DNA from: an uncultured Pseudorhodobacter sp.
Lineage (GTDB): Bacteria; Pseudomonadota; Alphaproteobacteria; Rhodobacterales; Rhodobacteraceae
Direction of reading: 5' to 3'
Assembly (NCBI GenBank): GCA_945957495.1
Contig: CAMFLG010000085.1
Coordinates: 1-9,638 of the forward strand
Length of the DNA stretch: 9,638 bases
Made by a program: the position numbers and the translations under genes. Under the pieces are notes generated by a model. That model made no database searches, was not told the origin of the DNA, and worked only from the letters and a program-made list of their open reading frames with translations. Of this stretch, positions 1 through 6,198 are shown one piece after another. Each line of letters begins with the position of its first letter. Position 1 is the stretch's first letter.

Positions 1-1
1 G

Positions 2-175
2 GTCTGGTGTGTGACCAAACCCACCCGCACCGGCGACGCCATCAGCGTCGAGGCGTTCGATGCCGAAGGCGGGCTGATCCTGCAGATCTTTGGCTATCGC
101 AAGGACACCCCGGCCGCGCCGTGGAACGCGCTGACCCAGACCCTGCCGCGCCGCCGGGCAGAGGTGATGGCATGA
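2..175 (+). CDS. hmuS: Hemin-degrading / heme transport factor HmuS, C-terminal 57 residues (5' truncated by window)
   Basis: Only the last 57 codons are inside the window; the frame is open from base 2 and ends at TGA 173-175. The visible residues follow the C-terminal end of the HmuS/ChuS/HemS family: an early VWCVTKPT, then SVEAFDAEG, then LQIFGYRKDTPAAPWNAL. Family members are cytoplasmic proteins that receive heme from the HmuTUV importer and store or degrade it to release iron. The stop codon overlaps the hmuT start in an ATGA arrangement, and hmuT, hmuU and hmuV follow directly, so this is one heme-uptake operon whose promoter and first genes lie to the left of the window. The assignment is from recognised motif style and context; the heme-ligand residues are not in the visible part. 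Confidence 0.85.
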   Translation, partial: VWCVTKPTRTGDAISVEAFDAEGGLILQIFGYRKDTPAAPWNALTQTLPRRRAEVMA

Positions 176-1056
176 TGCGTTCCGCCCTGTCGCGCCTGCA
201 TCTGGGGCTGATGCTGATCACCGCACTGACCCTTGCGCTGGCGCTGGCCATGACCCCGGCGCGGGCCGAACAGCCTGCGCCCCGGGTGATCAGCCTTGGC
301 GGTTCTGTCACCGAAATCGCCGTGGCTTTGGGGGCAGAAAACCGGCTGATCGCGCGCGACACCACCTCGACCTTTCCGCCCTCTGTCACCGCTCTGCCCG
401 ATGTCGGCTATATCCGCGCCCTGTCGCCCGAAGGTGTGCTGTCGCTGACCCCCGATCTGATCATTGCCGAAGGCGATGCCGGCCCGCCCGAAACGCTGGA
501 TGTGCTGCGCGCCACTGGCATTCCGATCGTTCTGATGCCGAAGGATCCCAGCCCGAACGGCGTGCTGGAAAAGATCACCGCCGTCGCCGCCGCCCTTGAT
601 CTGCCAGAGGCCGGTCAAGCCCTCGGCGCCAAGGTCAAGGCCGGGCTGGATGCCGCGCAAGCCCGCGCCGACGCGGTGCAATCGCCCAAGCGCGTCTTGT
701 TCATCCTGTCGCTGCAGGGCGGCAAGGTGATGGCGGGGGGCGAAGGATCGTCTGCCGAAGGGATCATTCACCTTGCCGGGGCGGTCAACGCCGCCAGTGG
801 GTTTCAGGGCTACAAACCCATCACGGACGAGGCGCTGATCGCCGCCGCCCCCGATCTGATCCTGATGATGGACCGCGAGGGCGATCTGGCCATCGACAAC
901 GCCGATGTGCTGGCGCACCCCGCGCTGGCGGAAACCCCCGCCGCCAAATCCGGTGCGATCCTGCGGATGGACGGCATGTTGCTGCTGGGCTTTGGCCCGC
1001 GCACGCCTGAGGCGGCGCAGCAGTTGCATGACGCGCTTTACGGCGCGGCACCCTGA
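172..1056 (+). CDS. hmuT: Periplasmic heme-binding protein HmuT (ABC importer substrate-binding protein)
   Basis: This 294-residue protein binds heme in the periplasm and delivers it to the HmuUV permease. Residues 1-32 form a signal peptide: positive start, hydrophobic core about 11-27, and a PARA|EQ cleavage site. The mature part begins RVISLGGSVTEIAVALG, typical of cluster-A (TroA/BtuF-like) binding proteins. The motif VGYIRALSPEG places Tyr80 where ShuT and PhuT carry their axial heme-ligand tyrosine; this equivalence comes from family knowledge and was not aligned. The start is ATG 172, which overlaps the hmuS stop, with GAGGTG five bases upstream; a second ATG follows directly at 175. 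An in-frame open stretch reaches back to base 7 but lies on top of hmuS coding sequence and is not used. Length and order fit hmuSTUV operons. Related vitamin B12 or siderophore binding proteins are less likely given the neighbours. Confidence 0.93.
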   Translation: MMRSALSRLHLGLMLITALTLALALAMTPARAEQPAPRVISLGGSVTEIAVALGAENRLIARDTTSTFPPSVTALPDVGYIRALSPEGVLSLTPDLIIAEGDAGPPETLDVLRATGIPIVLMPKDPSPNGVLEKITAVAAALDLPEAGQALGAKVKAGLDAAQARADAVQSPKRVLFILSLQGGKVMAGGEGSSAEGIIHLAGAVNAASGFQGYKPITDEALIAAAPDLILMMDREGDLAIDNADVLAHPALAETPAAKSGAILRMDGMLLLGFGPRTPEAAQQLHDALYGAAP

Positions 1057-1058
1057 TC

Positions 1059-2120
1059 ATGCTGACCCTTCATCTGCCCCGGCGCGCGGCACAAGAGCGT
1101 CCCGACCCGCGCCGCGTCACGCTGGCTTTGGTCGGCCTGACCCTGATCCTGACCCTGCTGTCGCTTGGCACCGGGGCGGCAGGCCTGTCGCTGGCCGATA
1201 TGGCCCGCGCCATCGCAGGCGACGGGTTGGATCGGCGCGCGGCTGTGATTTTGTATGACATCCGCCTGCCCCGGCTGGGCATGGGTCTTCTGGTGGGGGC
1301 GGCGCTGGCCGTGTCGGGCGCGCTGATGCAGGGGCTGTTCCGCAATCCGCTGGCCGATCCGGGTGTGGTGGGGGTCGGCGCCGGGGCCAGCCTGGGCGCG
1401 GTGCTGTCGATCGTGTTGGGCGGGATGCTGCCTATGTCTCTAACCGCCGTGTTTGGCTCTTATCTGGTGCCTTTTGCAGCCTTCTTTGGCGGCTGGGCGG
1501 CAACGCTGATCCTCTATCACGCCGCCACATCGCAGGGGCGCACCTCTGTCGCCACGATGCTGCTGGCGGGCATCGCGCTGGCGGCATTGGCGGGGGCGGT
1601 GACGGGGGTGCTGATCTTTTTGGCCGACGACAAGCAACTGCGCGACCTGACGTTCTGGGGCATGGGCTCGCTTGCGGGCGCCAGCTGGGCCAAGATCGCC
1701 GCCGCCCTTCCGCTGATCGCACCGGTGCTCATTCTGTCGCCGCTGCTGGCACGCGGCCTGAATGCGCTCGCCCTGGGCGAAGCGCAGGCCGCCCACCTTG
1801 GCATTGATGTCGAACGCTTGAAGCGGCTGGCGGTGCTGGGCGTTGCCGCCACGGCGGGCGCGGCGGTGGCCATCGCCGGGGGCATCGGTTTTGTCGGCAT
1901 TGTGGTGCCGCATCTGCTGCGGCTGTTCCGGGGGCCTGACCACCGCCACCTGCTGCCACAGGCGGCACTGCTGGGTGGCGCGCTGCTGGTCGCCGCCGAT
2001 ATGGTCGCGCGCAGCCTTGTCGCCCCCGCTGAATTGCCCATCGGCATCGTCACCGCCTGCCTTGGGGCACCGGTGTTTCTGTGGATATTGCTGCGGCGTC
2101 GCGGCGGATTGGGGATCTGA
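1059..2120 (+). CDS. hmuU: Heme ABC transporter permease HmuU (FecCD family)
   Basis: This 353-residue inner-membrane permease forms the homodimeric heme channel of the HmuTUV importer. The sequence is dominated by hydrophobic segments, consistent with the ten-helix FecCD/BtuC fold. Family landmarks are visible: RLPR at 69-72, then a long run containing SGALMQGLFRNPLADP at about 86-101, then GVGAGASLGAV. Near the C-terminus come GGIGFVGIVVPHLLR and a late segment ending with LPIGIVTACLGAPVFLWIL, both typical of this family, the first being part of the contact region for the ATPase. It starts two bases after the hmuT stop without a clear Shine-Dalgarno sequence, so its translation is probably coupled to hmuT. 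It ends one base before the hmuV start. Length is normal and I see no defects. Confidence 0.94.
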   Translation: MLTLHLPRRAAQERPDPRRVTLALVGLTLILTLLSLGTGAAGLSLADMARAIAGDGLDRRAAVILYDIRLPRLGMGLLVGAALAVSGALMQGLFRNPLADPGVVGVGAGASLGAVLSIVLGGMLPMSLTAVFGSYLVPFAAFFGGWAATLILYHAATSQGRTSVATMLLAGIALAALAGAVTGVLIFLADDKQLRDLTFWGMGSLAGASWAKIAAALPLIAPVLILSPLLARGLNALALGEAQAAHLGIDVERLKRLAVLGVAATAGAAVAIAGGIGFVGIVVPHLLRLFRGPDHRHLLPQAALLGGALLVAADMVARSLVAPAELPIGIVTACLGAPVFLWILLRRRGGLGI

Positions 2121-2121
2121 C

Positions 2122-2910
2122 GTGCTGAAGGTAGAGGATCTTTCCGTTGCGCTGTCGGGCAAATCGTTGCTGTCCGGCGTCAGCTTTGGCGCCCGCGCCG
2201 GGCAGGTCACGGCGATCATCGGGCCGAACGGGTCGGGCAAAACCACATTGCTGCGCGCCCTGTGTGCCGAATGGCGCTATAGCGGCCATGCGGCTCTGAA
2301 CGGCCACGATATCCGCACCACCCGCCCGAACGTCATGGCGAAAATCCGTGCCGTGCTGGCACAGGAAACGCAGGTGGCCTTCCCCTTTACCGCAGGCGAG
2401 ATCGTGCGCATCGGGCTTGAGGCCGGGGGCCATGCCGCGGATGAGGCCCGCGCCGCCCATCTTTTGGCCGAGGTGGATTTGCCCGGCTATGCCCCGCGCC
2501 CCTATCATCAGCTTTCGGGTGGGGAACAGGCAAGGGTGCAATTCGCCCGCGCACTGGCACAGGTGCAGCCGGTGGGCGAAAAAGGCCCGATGTGGCTGCT
2601 TCTGGACGAACCCTTGGCCAGTCTGGACATCGGGCATCAACTTTTGGTCCTGCGCATCGCCCGCAAATTTGCCGATGCGGGCGGCGGGGTCGTGGCCGTG
2701 ATGCACGACCTGAACCTAACGGCGATGCTGGCCGATCAGGTGCTGCTGATGCAGTCCGGCCGCCTGATCGCGCGCGGCAGCGTTCCCGAAATCCTGTCGG
2801 ACGATTTGCTGACCAAGGCCTTCCATTGCCGCATTCGGGTCAATACCCTGCCTGCACATGGAACCTGGACACTGCCGCAGTCCAGCATGGGATGGGCCGC
2901 CGCCTCTTAA
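2122..2910 (+). CDS. hmuV: Heme ABC transporter ATP-binding protein HmuV
   Basis: This 262-residue ATPase powers heme import through HmuU. All ABC elements are present: Walker A GPNGSGKTT at 34-42, Q-loop Gln81, signature LSGGEQ at 131-136, Walker B with LLLDEP ending at 164, D-loop SLD at 167-169, and switch His195 in VMHDLN. I chose the GTG at 2122 as start. It lies one base after the hmuU stop, has GGGGAT about five bases upstream, and gives the family's usual N-terminus (LKVEDLSV). The same frame stays open back to 1843, but that part runs over hmuU and is not coding. This is the last gene of the operon in this direction; the next gene converges on it. The acidic heme ABC context rules out a general siderophore assignment only by neighbourhood, not by the ATPase itself. 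Confidence 0.94.
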   Translation: MLKVEDLSVALSGKSLLSGVSFGARAGQVTAIIGPNGSGKTTLLRALCAEWRYSGHAALNGHDIRTTRPNVMAKIRAVLAQETQVAFPFTAGEIVRIGLEAGGHAADEARAAHLLAEVDLPGYAPRPYHQLSGGEQARVQFARALAQVQPVGEKGPMWLLLDEPLASLDIGHQLLVLRIARKFADAGGGVVAVMHDLNLTAMLADQVLLMQSGRLIARGSVPEILSDDLLTKAFHCRIRVNTLPAHGTWTLPQSSMGWAAAS

Positions 2911-2925
2911 AGCGCGGTGAAGGTC

Positions 2926-2943
2926 ATTGACCAGATGGTCAAT
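2926..2943. repeat. 18-bp inverted repeat between convergent hmuV and RTX genes
   Basis: ATTGACC and GGTCAAT form perfect 7-bp arms around the 4-base centre AGAT. It lies 15 bases after the hmuV stop, in the 117-bp gap between two converging genes. It could fold as a short hairpin in either transcript and act as a weak bidirectional end, but no T-run follows on either side, so it is not a standard intrinsic terminator. A protein-binding palindrome is the alternative. Confidence 0.4.
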
Positions 2944-3027
2944 CAAGGCGCCCGCCTGCTCCAAATCAACGGAATAGCAGATCGAACCATCGCACCGATC
3001 CGGCTTGATCAGCCAACCCCCTGCCTG

Positions 3028-4065
3028 TCAGGCCGCGCGCAGGGTGATCTGCGACAGGTCCACGCTCGCGCCGTTGGTCAGGTTCGCCAGGGGCACGCCG
3101 TCGATCAACAGGGTCGTGCTGCTGCCATCCTCGGATTCCTCGACCGAAAGCTGCGGGTCCGGGTGCGTGTCTGCATCGTACAACACAACCAGATGATCTT
3201 CGTCCGGGTTGAAATCGCAGATCTGCATCGGCGGGTCGCCCGCACCAATGTCGCACATCTCGAACGTGTCGGCCCCCTCGCCGCCCGCACCGTAATCGCC
3301 CGCACCCAGCCACAGCGTATCGTCACCGCTGCCACCATTCAGGAAATCCACAGCAGCGTCGCTTTCGGCATCCGACTGGCTGAACAGCACATCATTGCCC
3401 GCGCCGCCGTCCACCGTGTCTGCGCCCGCGCCCCCGGTCAGCGTGTCATCGCCATAGCCGCCCGCCAGCGCATCATCGCCCGCACCAGCAGACAGCAGGT
3501 CTGCCCCGCCGCCGCCCGTCAGCGCATCATCGCCCGCACCGCCATCCAGCGTATCGTCGCCCTCATGCCCGAACAGCAGATCATTGCCCGCGCCGCCGTT
3601 CAGCAGATCGTCACCATCCTCGCCATGCAGGCTGTCGCTGCCCGCCCCGCCCTGCAGCCAATCATCGCCTTCACCGCCATGCGCCACATCGCCGCCGTCA
3701 CCGCCATCCATCGTGTCATTGCCTGCCCCGCCATCGATCTGGTCCACCCCGCCGCCGCCGTCGATCACATCATTGCCGCTGTCGCCGTTCAGGTCGTCGG
3801 CCGCATCGCCGCCGTAAAGCCACAGATCCTCGGCCGGGGCAGGGCTGTCGTCGCCGGAATGAATGGCCCCGTCCTCGGTGGTGCCCTCGGGTTCCGGCGC
3901 GGCTGGGGCGCCGGTTTCCGGGTCTGTCGGCGGCGTGGTGCCGCCGCTGGCGGCGGTGCCATGATCCTCCTCGGCCCCATCTTCTTCGCCGGTGTTCCCG
4001 ACAGGAGAGATTTCCACCATCACCCCGGCCAGAACGGCCCCGAACAGCGCAAGCAACCCCAACAT
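3028..4065 (-). CDS. RTX-type (hemolysin-type) calcium-binding repeat protein, N-terminally anchored or secreted
   Basis: This 345-residue acidic protein has three parts. Residues 2-17 are a hydrophobic segment (LGLLALFGAVLAGVMV) that looks like a membrane anchor or uncleaved signal. Residues 20-84 are an acidic, Pro/Gly/Thr-rich linker. Residues 85-228 are sixteen uninterrupted GGxGxDxxx nonapeptides, which form Ca2+-binding parallel beta-rolls in the RTX family. After a 15-residue break come one more clean unit (244-252) and a degenerate one. The C-terminal ~75 residues (ICDFNPDEDHLVVLYDAD onward) match the tail that often closes these proteins in Rhodobacteraceae. I chose ATG 4065; a TTG at 4080 would add five residues. 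A modest GGGGTG lies upstream. No protease, lipase or adhesin domain is visible, so the role is unknown; extracellular Ca2+-dependent folding is the family expectation. It points tail-to-tail toward the heme operon. Confidence 0.85.
   Translation of the reverse strand: MLGLLALFGAVLAGVMVEISPVGNTGEEDGAEEDHGTAASGGTTPPTDPETGAPAAPEPEGTTEDGAIHSGDDSPAPAEDLWLYGGDAADDLNGDSGNDVIDGGGGVDQIDGGAGNDTMDGGDGGDVAHGGEGDDWLQGGAGSDSLHGEDGDDLLNGGAGNDLLFGHEGDDTLDGGAGDDALTGGGGADLLSAGAGDDALAGGYGDDTLTGGAGADTVDGGAGNDVLFSQSDAESDAAVDFLNGGSGDDTLWLGAGDYGAGGEGADTFEMCDIGAGDPPMQICDFNPDEDHLVVLYDADTHPDPQLSVEESEDGSSTTLLIDGVPLANLTNGASVDLSQITLRAA
3382..3813 (-). repeat. Sixteen tandem 27-bp units encoding RTX nonapeptides
   Basis: Codons 85-228 of the RTX gene are 16 consecutive nine-codon units with no gap. 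Gly, Asp and hydrophobic positions repeat in phase, for example GGAGNDTMD, GGEGDDWLQ, GHEGDDTLD. The DNA units are degenerate, not identical, so the array is old protein repeat and not a recent DNA expansion. It also creates long spurious open frames on the opposite strand. Confidence 0.9.
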
Positions 4066-4099
4066 GACACCACACCCCAAGCCCGCAAAACCGCGCGGC

Positions 4100-4132
4100 G
4101 TTAACCTTTGTTAACCATGTTTTCGGCTAACC
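4100..4132. promoter_or_regulatory. Tandem GTTAACC boxes upstream of the RTX gene
   Basis: GTTAACC occurs at 4100-4106 and again at 4110-4116, a 10-bp period (about one helical turn). A degenerate third copy, GCTAACC, is at 4126-4132. The array begins 34 bases upstream of the RTX start codon. TTAA pairs near a 10-11 bp period resemble the alphaproteobacterial CtrA site (TTAA-N7-TTAA), but the spacer here is six, one short of consensus. A regulator-binding role is inference. Confidence 0.4.
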
Positions 4133-4156
4133 CACAGCCACAACACGGAAATTCAT

Positions 4157-4182
4157 GACCCGACCCTAGCACAAACCGGGTC
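4157..4182. repeat. Inverted repeat (hairpin) between divergent promoters
   Basis: GACCCG at 4157-4162 pairs with CGGGTC at 4177-4182 around a 14-base loop. No T-run follows on either strand. It could be an operator or part of a long rpsO leader; nothing in the sequence decides between these. Confidence 0.3.
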
Positions 4183-4393
4183 TTGCCGCCAAAGTGGAAA
4201 GTGCCTTTGAGCAGCAGTCTTTGCATAAAAGGTAAACGATGCGCCGCCCCACCGACGCGGGCGCGCCGCAAAATTGCTTTTCTTTTCGCGCGAATCCCCC
4301 TATACGCGCGCATCCGCTCTGTCAGGGCGGTGTCAACGGCCTTGCTGGACGACATCCCGGCTTGTGCCACAACCCTCTTAACAGGAGATCCCG

Positions 4394-4663
4394 ATGTCGA
4401 TCACCGTCGAAGAAAAAGCCCGCCTGATCAAGGAATACGCAACGAAAGAGAACGACACCGGCTCGCCGGAAGTTCAGGTTGCAATCCTGTCTTCGCGCAT
4501 TGCCACGCTGACCGAGCACTTCAAATCGCACAAGAAAGACAACCATTCTCGTCGCGGTCTGCTGATGCAGGTTGCCCAGCGTCGTAAACTGCTGGACTAT
4601 CTGAAGGCCAAAGACGAAGCCCGCTACGCTTCGCTGATCGCACGCCTCGGCCTGCGTCGCTAA
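4394..4663 (+). CDS. rpsO: 30S ribosomal protein S15
   Basis: At 89 residues this has exactly the family's usual length and reads through the conserved S15 core: TGSPEVQVAILSSRI, then LTEHFKSHKKDNHSRRGLL, then QRRKLLDYLK, ending LIARLGLRR. S15 binds 16S rRNA early in assembly of the small-subunit platform. The start ATG has a strong AGGAG six bases upstream. In many bacteria S15 represses its own mRNA through the leader; the ~290-base leader region here is long enough for this but I could not identify a specific fold. A hairpin-T terminator follows the stop. The usual downstream partner pnp is present but displaced by about 2.1 kb. Confidence 0.98.
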   Translation: MSITVEEKARLIKEYATKENDTGSPEVQVAILSSRIATLTEHFKSHKKDNHSRRGLLMQVAQRRKLLDYLKAKDEARYASLIARLGLRR

Positions 4664-4686
4664 GCCTTACACCCGGCTGAACGCCA

Positions 4687-4715
4687 ACGCCCGCACCTTA
4701 TGGCGCGGGCGTTTT
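4687..4715 (+). terminator. Intrinsic terminator after rpsO
   Basis: ACGCCCGC (4687-4694) pairs with GCGGGCGT (4705-4712) over a 10-base loop, and the stem runs into TTTT at 4712-4715. It lies 24 bases after the rpsO stop, so rpsO is probably transcribed largely apart from the genes downstream. Confidence 0.8.
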
Positions 4716-4734
4716 GCATTCTGGCGTCTGCCAA

Positions 4735-4762
4735 TGGGTCTTAGACCTCTCCGCAAGACCCA
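4735..4762 (+). promoter_or_regulatory. Mutually exclusive hairpins upstream of the VOC gene
   Basis: TGGGTCTT (4735-4742) can pair with AAGACCCA (4755-4762), an 8-bp stem with a 12-base loop. The same left arm also forms the compact palindrome GGTCT-T-AGACC at 4737-4747, so the two structures compete if both are in RNA; the short one is feasible only as a DNA palindrome or a distorted stem because its loop is a single base. No T-run follows. It starts 20 bases after the rpsO terminator and ends 72 bases before the next start codon. An operator or a leader element are both possible. Confidence 0.35.
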
Positions 4763-4834
4763 GGACTTGACGCACCCCTCTGCCGAGGCGCCTACTGGCT
4801 GCAGATGTCAACTGATTCGACGAGGGGTTCCGCC

Positions 4835-5314
4835 ATGGCCATCGCCAAGAACACCATCTGCATCTGGTTCGACACGCAGGCCGAAGAGGCCGCGCGGTTC
4901 TACGCCGCAACCTTTCCCGACAGTGCCGTCACCGCCATTCACCATGCCCCCGGCGATTACCCGTCAGGCAAGGCGGGCAATGTGCTGACGGTCGAATTCA
5001 CCGTGGCGGGCATCCCCTGCCTGGGTCTGAACGGCGGGCCATATTTCAAACAGACAGAGGCGTTTTCCTTCCAGATCGCCACCGATGATCAGACCGAAAC
5101 CGACCGCTACTGGAATGCGATCACCGGCAACGGCGGGCAGGAAAGCGAATGCGGCTGGTGTAAGGACAAATGGGGCGTCTCGTGGCAGATCACGCCGCGC
5201 ACCCTGACCGAGGCGCTGGCCAATGGCGGCGATGAGGCCAAGCGCGCCTTCGCGGCGATGATGACCATGCGCAAGATCGACGTGGCCACCATCGACGCCG
5301 CCCGGCGCGGCTGA
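4835..5314 (+). CDS. VOC-superfamily protein, PhnB/UbiG-like glyoxalase fold
   Basis: This 159-residue protein resembles the PhnB-like / '3-demethylubiquinone 3-methyltransferase domain' group of the vicinal-oxygen-chelate superfamily. Visible landmarks are ICIWFDTQAEEAARFYAATF PDS near the start, the FTVAGIPCLGLNGG strand pair, FSFQI, the segment around residue 105-115 reading CGWCKDKWGVSWQITP, and the closing MMTMRKIDVATIDAA. Members are small, usually dimeric cytoplasmic proteins; despite the database name they are not shown to be methyltransferases, and substrate is generally unknown. I chose ATG 4835 because GAGGGG lies seven bases upstream; an in-frame ATG at 4805 lacks such a site. It stands alone between the rpsO terminator and a marC pseudogene, so neighbours do not suggest a function. 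Confidence 0.88.
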   Translation: MAIAKNTICIWFDTQAEEAARFYAATFPDSAVTAIHHAPGDYPSGKAGNVLTVEFTVAGIPCLGLNGGPYFKQTEAFSFQIATDDQTETDRYWNAITGNGGQESECGWCKDKWGVSWQITPRTLTEALANGGDEAKRAFAAMMTMRKIDVATIDAARRG

Positions 5315-5336
5315 CAGGCCCGCGACCCGGCTTTTT
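5306..5336 (+). terminator. Weak candidate terminator after the VOC gene
   Basis: CGCGG (5306-5310) can pair with CCGCG (5320-5324), spanning the VOC stop codon, and TTTTT follows at 5332-5336. The stem is short and seven bases separate it from the T-run, so this is only a candidate. Confidence 0.25.
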
Positions 5337-5472
5337 GCACGGTCTTGTGAATGGGCAACATTGCCCTGCCGTCCTGCGGCCTGCGCGCAAGCGCCCCCTT
5401 TGATCGGGGCCGATTTGCTGCATATCTGCGCGTGCCGCGCGAAATCACCCGCCCACCCGCAGGAGAGCCGAA

Positions 5473-6010
5473 TTGACCATCAACTGGACGCCCCTCATTT
5501 GCCATCGCCACGATTGTGCTGCTGGCCTTTCTGGGCGGCGCTCAGGCGTTGATGGAAACCATGGGGCTGCGGCTGGGCTCGTTCCAGATCGCGGGGGGAT
5601 CGTGCTGTTCGTCTTTGCGATGACGATGATCTTCGGCGAATCCAAACCCGCGCGCGAGATTGAAGATGCCGCACGCGACCACCTCGCCGGGGCGGAGTTT
5701 CCGCTGGCCATTCCGTCGATTGCCTCGCCGGGGGCCATGCTGGCCGTGGTGGTGCTGACCAACAACCACACCGAAACCCTTGCACAACAGGCCATGACAG
5801 CGGGCATGCTGGTGCTGCCTTCTGCTTGCGGCGGGCTTTGTGTTCAAATTCATCGGCATCACCGGCGCCAGCGTGATCAGCCGCGTTATGGGCATTGTTC
5901 TGGCCACCATCGCCATTGACGCGATTCTGGGCGGATTCGAGGCGCTGGGCGTGCTGAACATCGCCCCGACCGAGGTGATCTCTTTGCCTGCCGATGGCAG
6001 CCAAGGCTAA
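5473..6010 (+). pseudogene. marC-family membrane protein, broken by a 5' internal deletion and two frameshifts
   Basis: MarC-family proteins are inner-membrane proteins of about 200 residues with six helices; their function is not settled. Here the family sequence is split over two frames. A good AGGAGA precedes TTG 5473, which begins MTINWTPLI. At about 5495-5500 the match jumps to the other frame with IATIVLLAFLGGAQALMETMG and FQIAGG, skipping the roughly 40-50 residues that normally come between. At the six-G run 5593-5598 one base seems missing, and the match continues in the first frame: IVLFVFAMTMIFGE, FPLAIPSIASPGAMLAVVVL, AMTAGMLVL. Near 5818 it shifts again to LLAAGFVFKFIGITG, SRVMGIVLATIAIDAILGGF and ends at TAA 6008-6010. 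The single-base shifts could be sequencing errors; the N-terminal deletion could not. I infer a non-functional remnant. Confidence 0.8.
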
Positions 6011-6012
6011 GG

Positions 6013-6117
6013 GCGGTTGAAGATGAGGCTAAACGCGCGCGCTTCGATGATGGCGATTTGAAAAAATCGAGTTTGCCAAGACTCAAGTGGTACGACGGGG
6101 GTAAGATGATAGAGTAG
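6013..6117 (+). other. Coding-like stretch without a start codon (possible gene remnant)
   Basis: After the marC remnant, one frame reads 34 protein-like codons (AVEDEAKRARFDDGD, then LKKSSLPRLKWYDGGKMIE) to TAG 6115-6117. It is hydrophilic and rich in Lys, Asp and Glu, unlike random translation of GC-rich DNA. No start codon with a Shine-Dalgarno sequence precedes it in frame. The DNA from here to about 6200 is clearly richer in A and T than the neighbouring genes. I do not recognise the protein; chance is a real alternative. Confidence 0.25.
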
Positions 6118-6140
6118 CATACGCCGTCGGAAGAATTTAG

Positions 6141-6155
6141 TCCGGTTTAACCGGA
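6141..6155. promoter_or_regulatory. 15-bp palindrome upstream of the zinc-ribbon gene
   Basis: TCCGGTT-T-AACCGGA is a perfect 7-bp inverted repeat with a single central base. It lies 43 bases before the proposed zinc-ribbon start in A/T-rich DNA. The form suits a dimeric repressor site; no matching regulator is in the window. Confidence 0.35.
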
Positions 6156-6198
6156 TAGCCGATCGCCTCAAACTGCATGCAAATGATAAAGTTCCAGC

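Larger units (their letters stand above)
4066..4393. other. Intergenic region between divergent RTX gene and rpsO (328 bp)
   Basis: No gene is supported here. It must hold the promoters of both flanking genes. Visible contents are the GTTAACC boxes (4100-4132), a hairpin (4157-4182), and an A/T-rich patch at about 4270-4306 ending in TATACG at 4301-4306. That hexamer is the best -10-like sequence for rpsO, but I found no well-spaced -35. Open frames on both strands (4101-4370 minus; 4183 onward plus) have no Shine-Dalgarno support and no recognisable protein and are taken as spurious. The AGGAG at 4383-4387 belongs to rpsO. Confidence 0.6.

Noticed and set aside
1843..2121. N-terminal extension of HmuV
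   Set aside because: This part is out-of-frame translation of hmuU; the GTG at 2122 has a ribosome site and gives the normal family N-terminus.
3382..3813. CRISPR-like regular repeats
   Set aside because: Units are contiguous 27-bp coding repeats with degenerate third bases and no spacers.
2917..4104. 395-codon open frame on the + strand opposite the RTX gene
   Set aside because: It is the antisense of the 27-bp repeat array; the minus strand gives clear RTX nonapeptides, while this frame gives a repetitive Ile/Ala/Arg-rich sequence with no family look.
4101..4370. 89-codon minus-strand frame in the RTX-rpsO gap
   Set aside because: No Shine-Dalgarno, no recognisable protein, and it covers the likely rpsO promoter and leader.
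4183..4587. 134-codon plus-strand frame overlapping rpsO
   Set aside because: It starts at TTG without a ribosome site and runs out of frame through rpsO.
6054..6069. CGATTT-gaaa-AAATCG hairpin as a marC terminator
   Set aside because: The stem is short and A/T-rich with no T-run after it.
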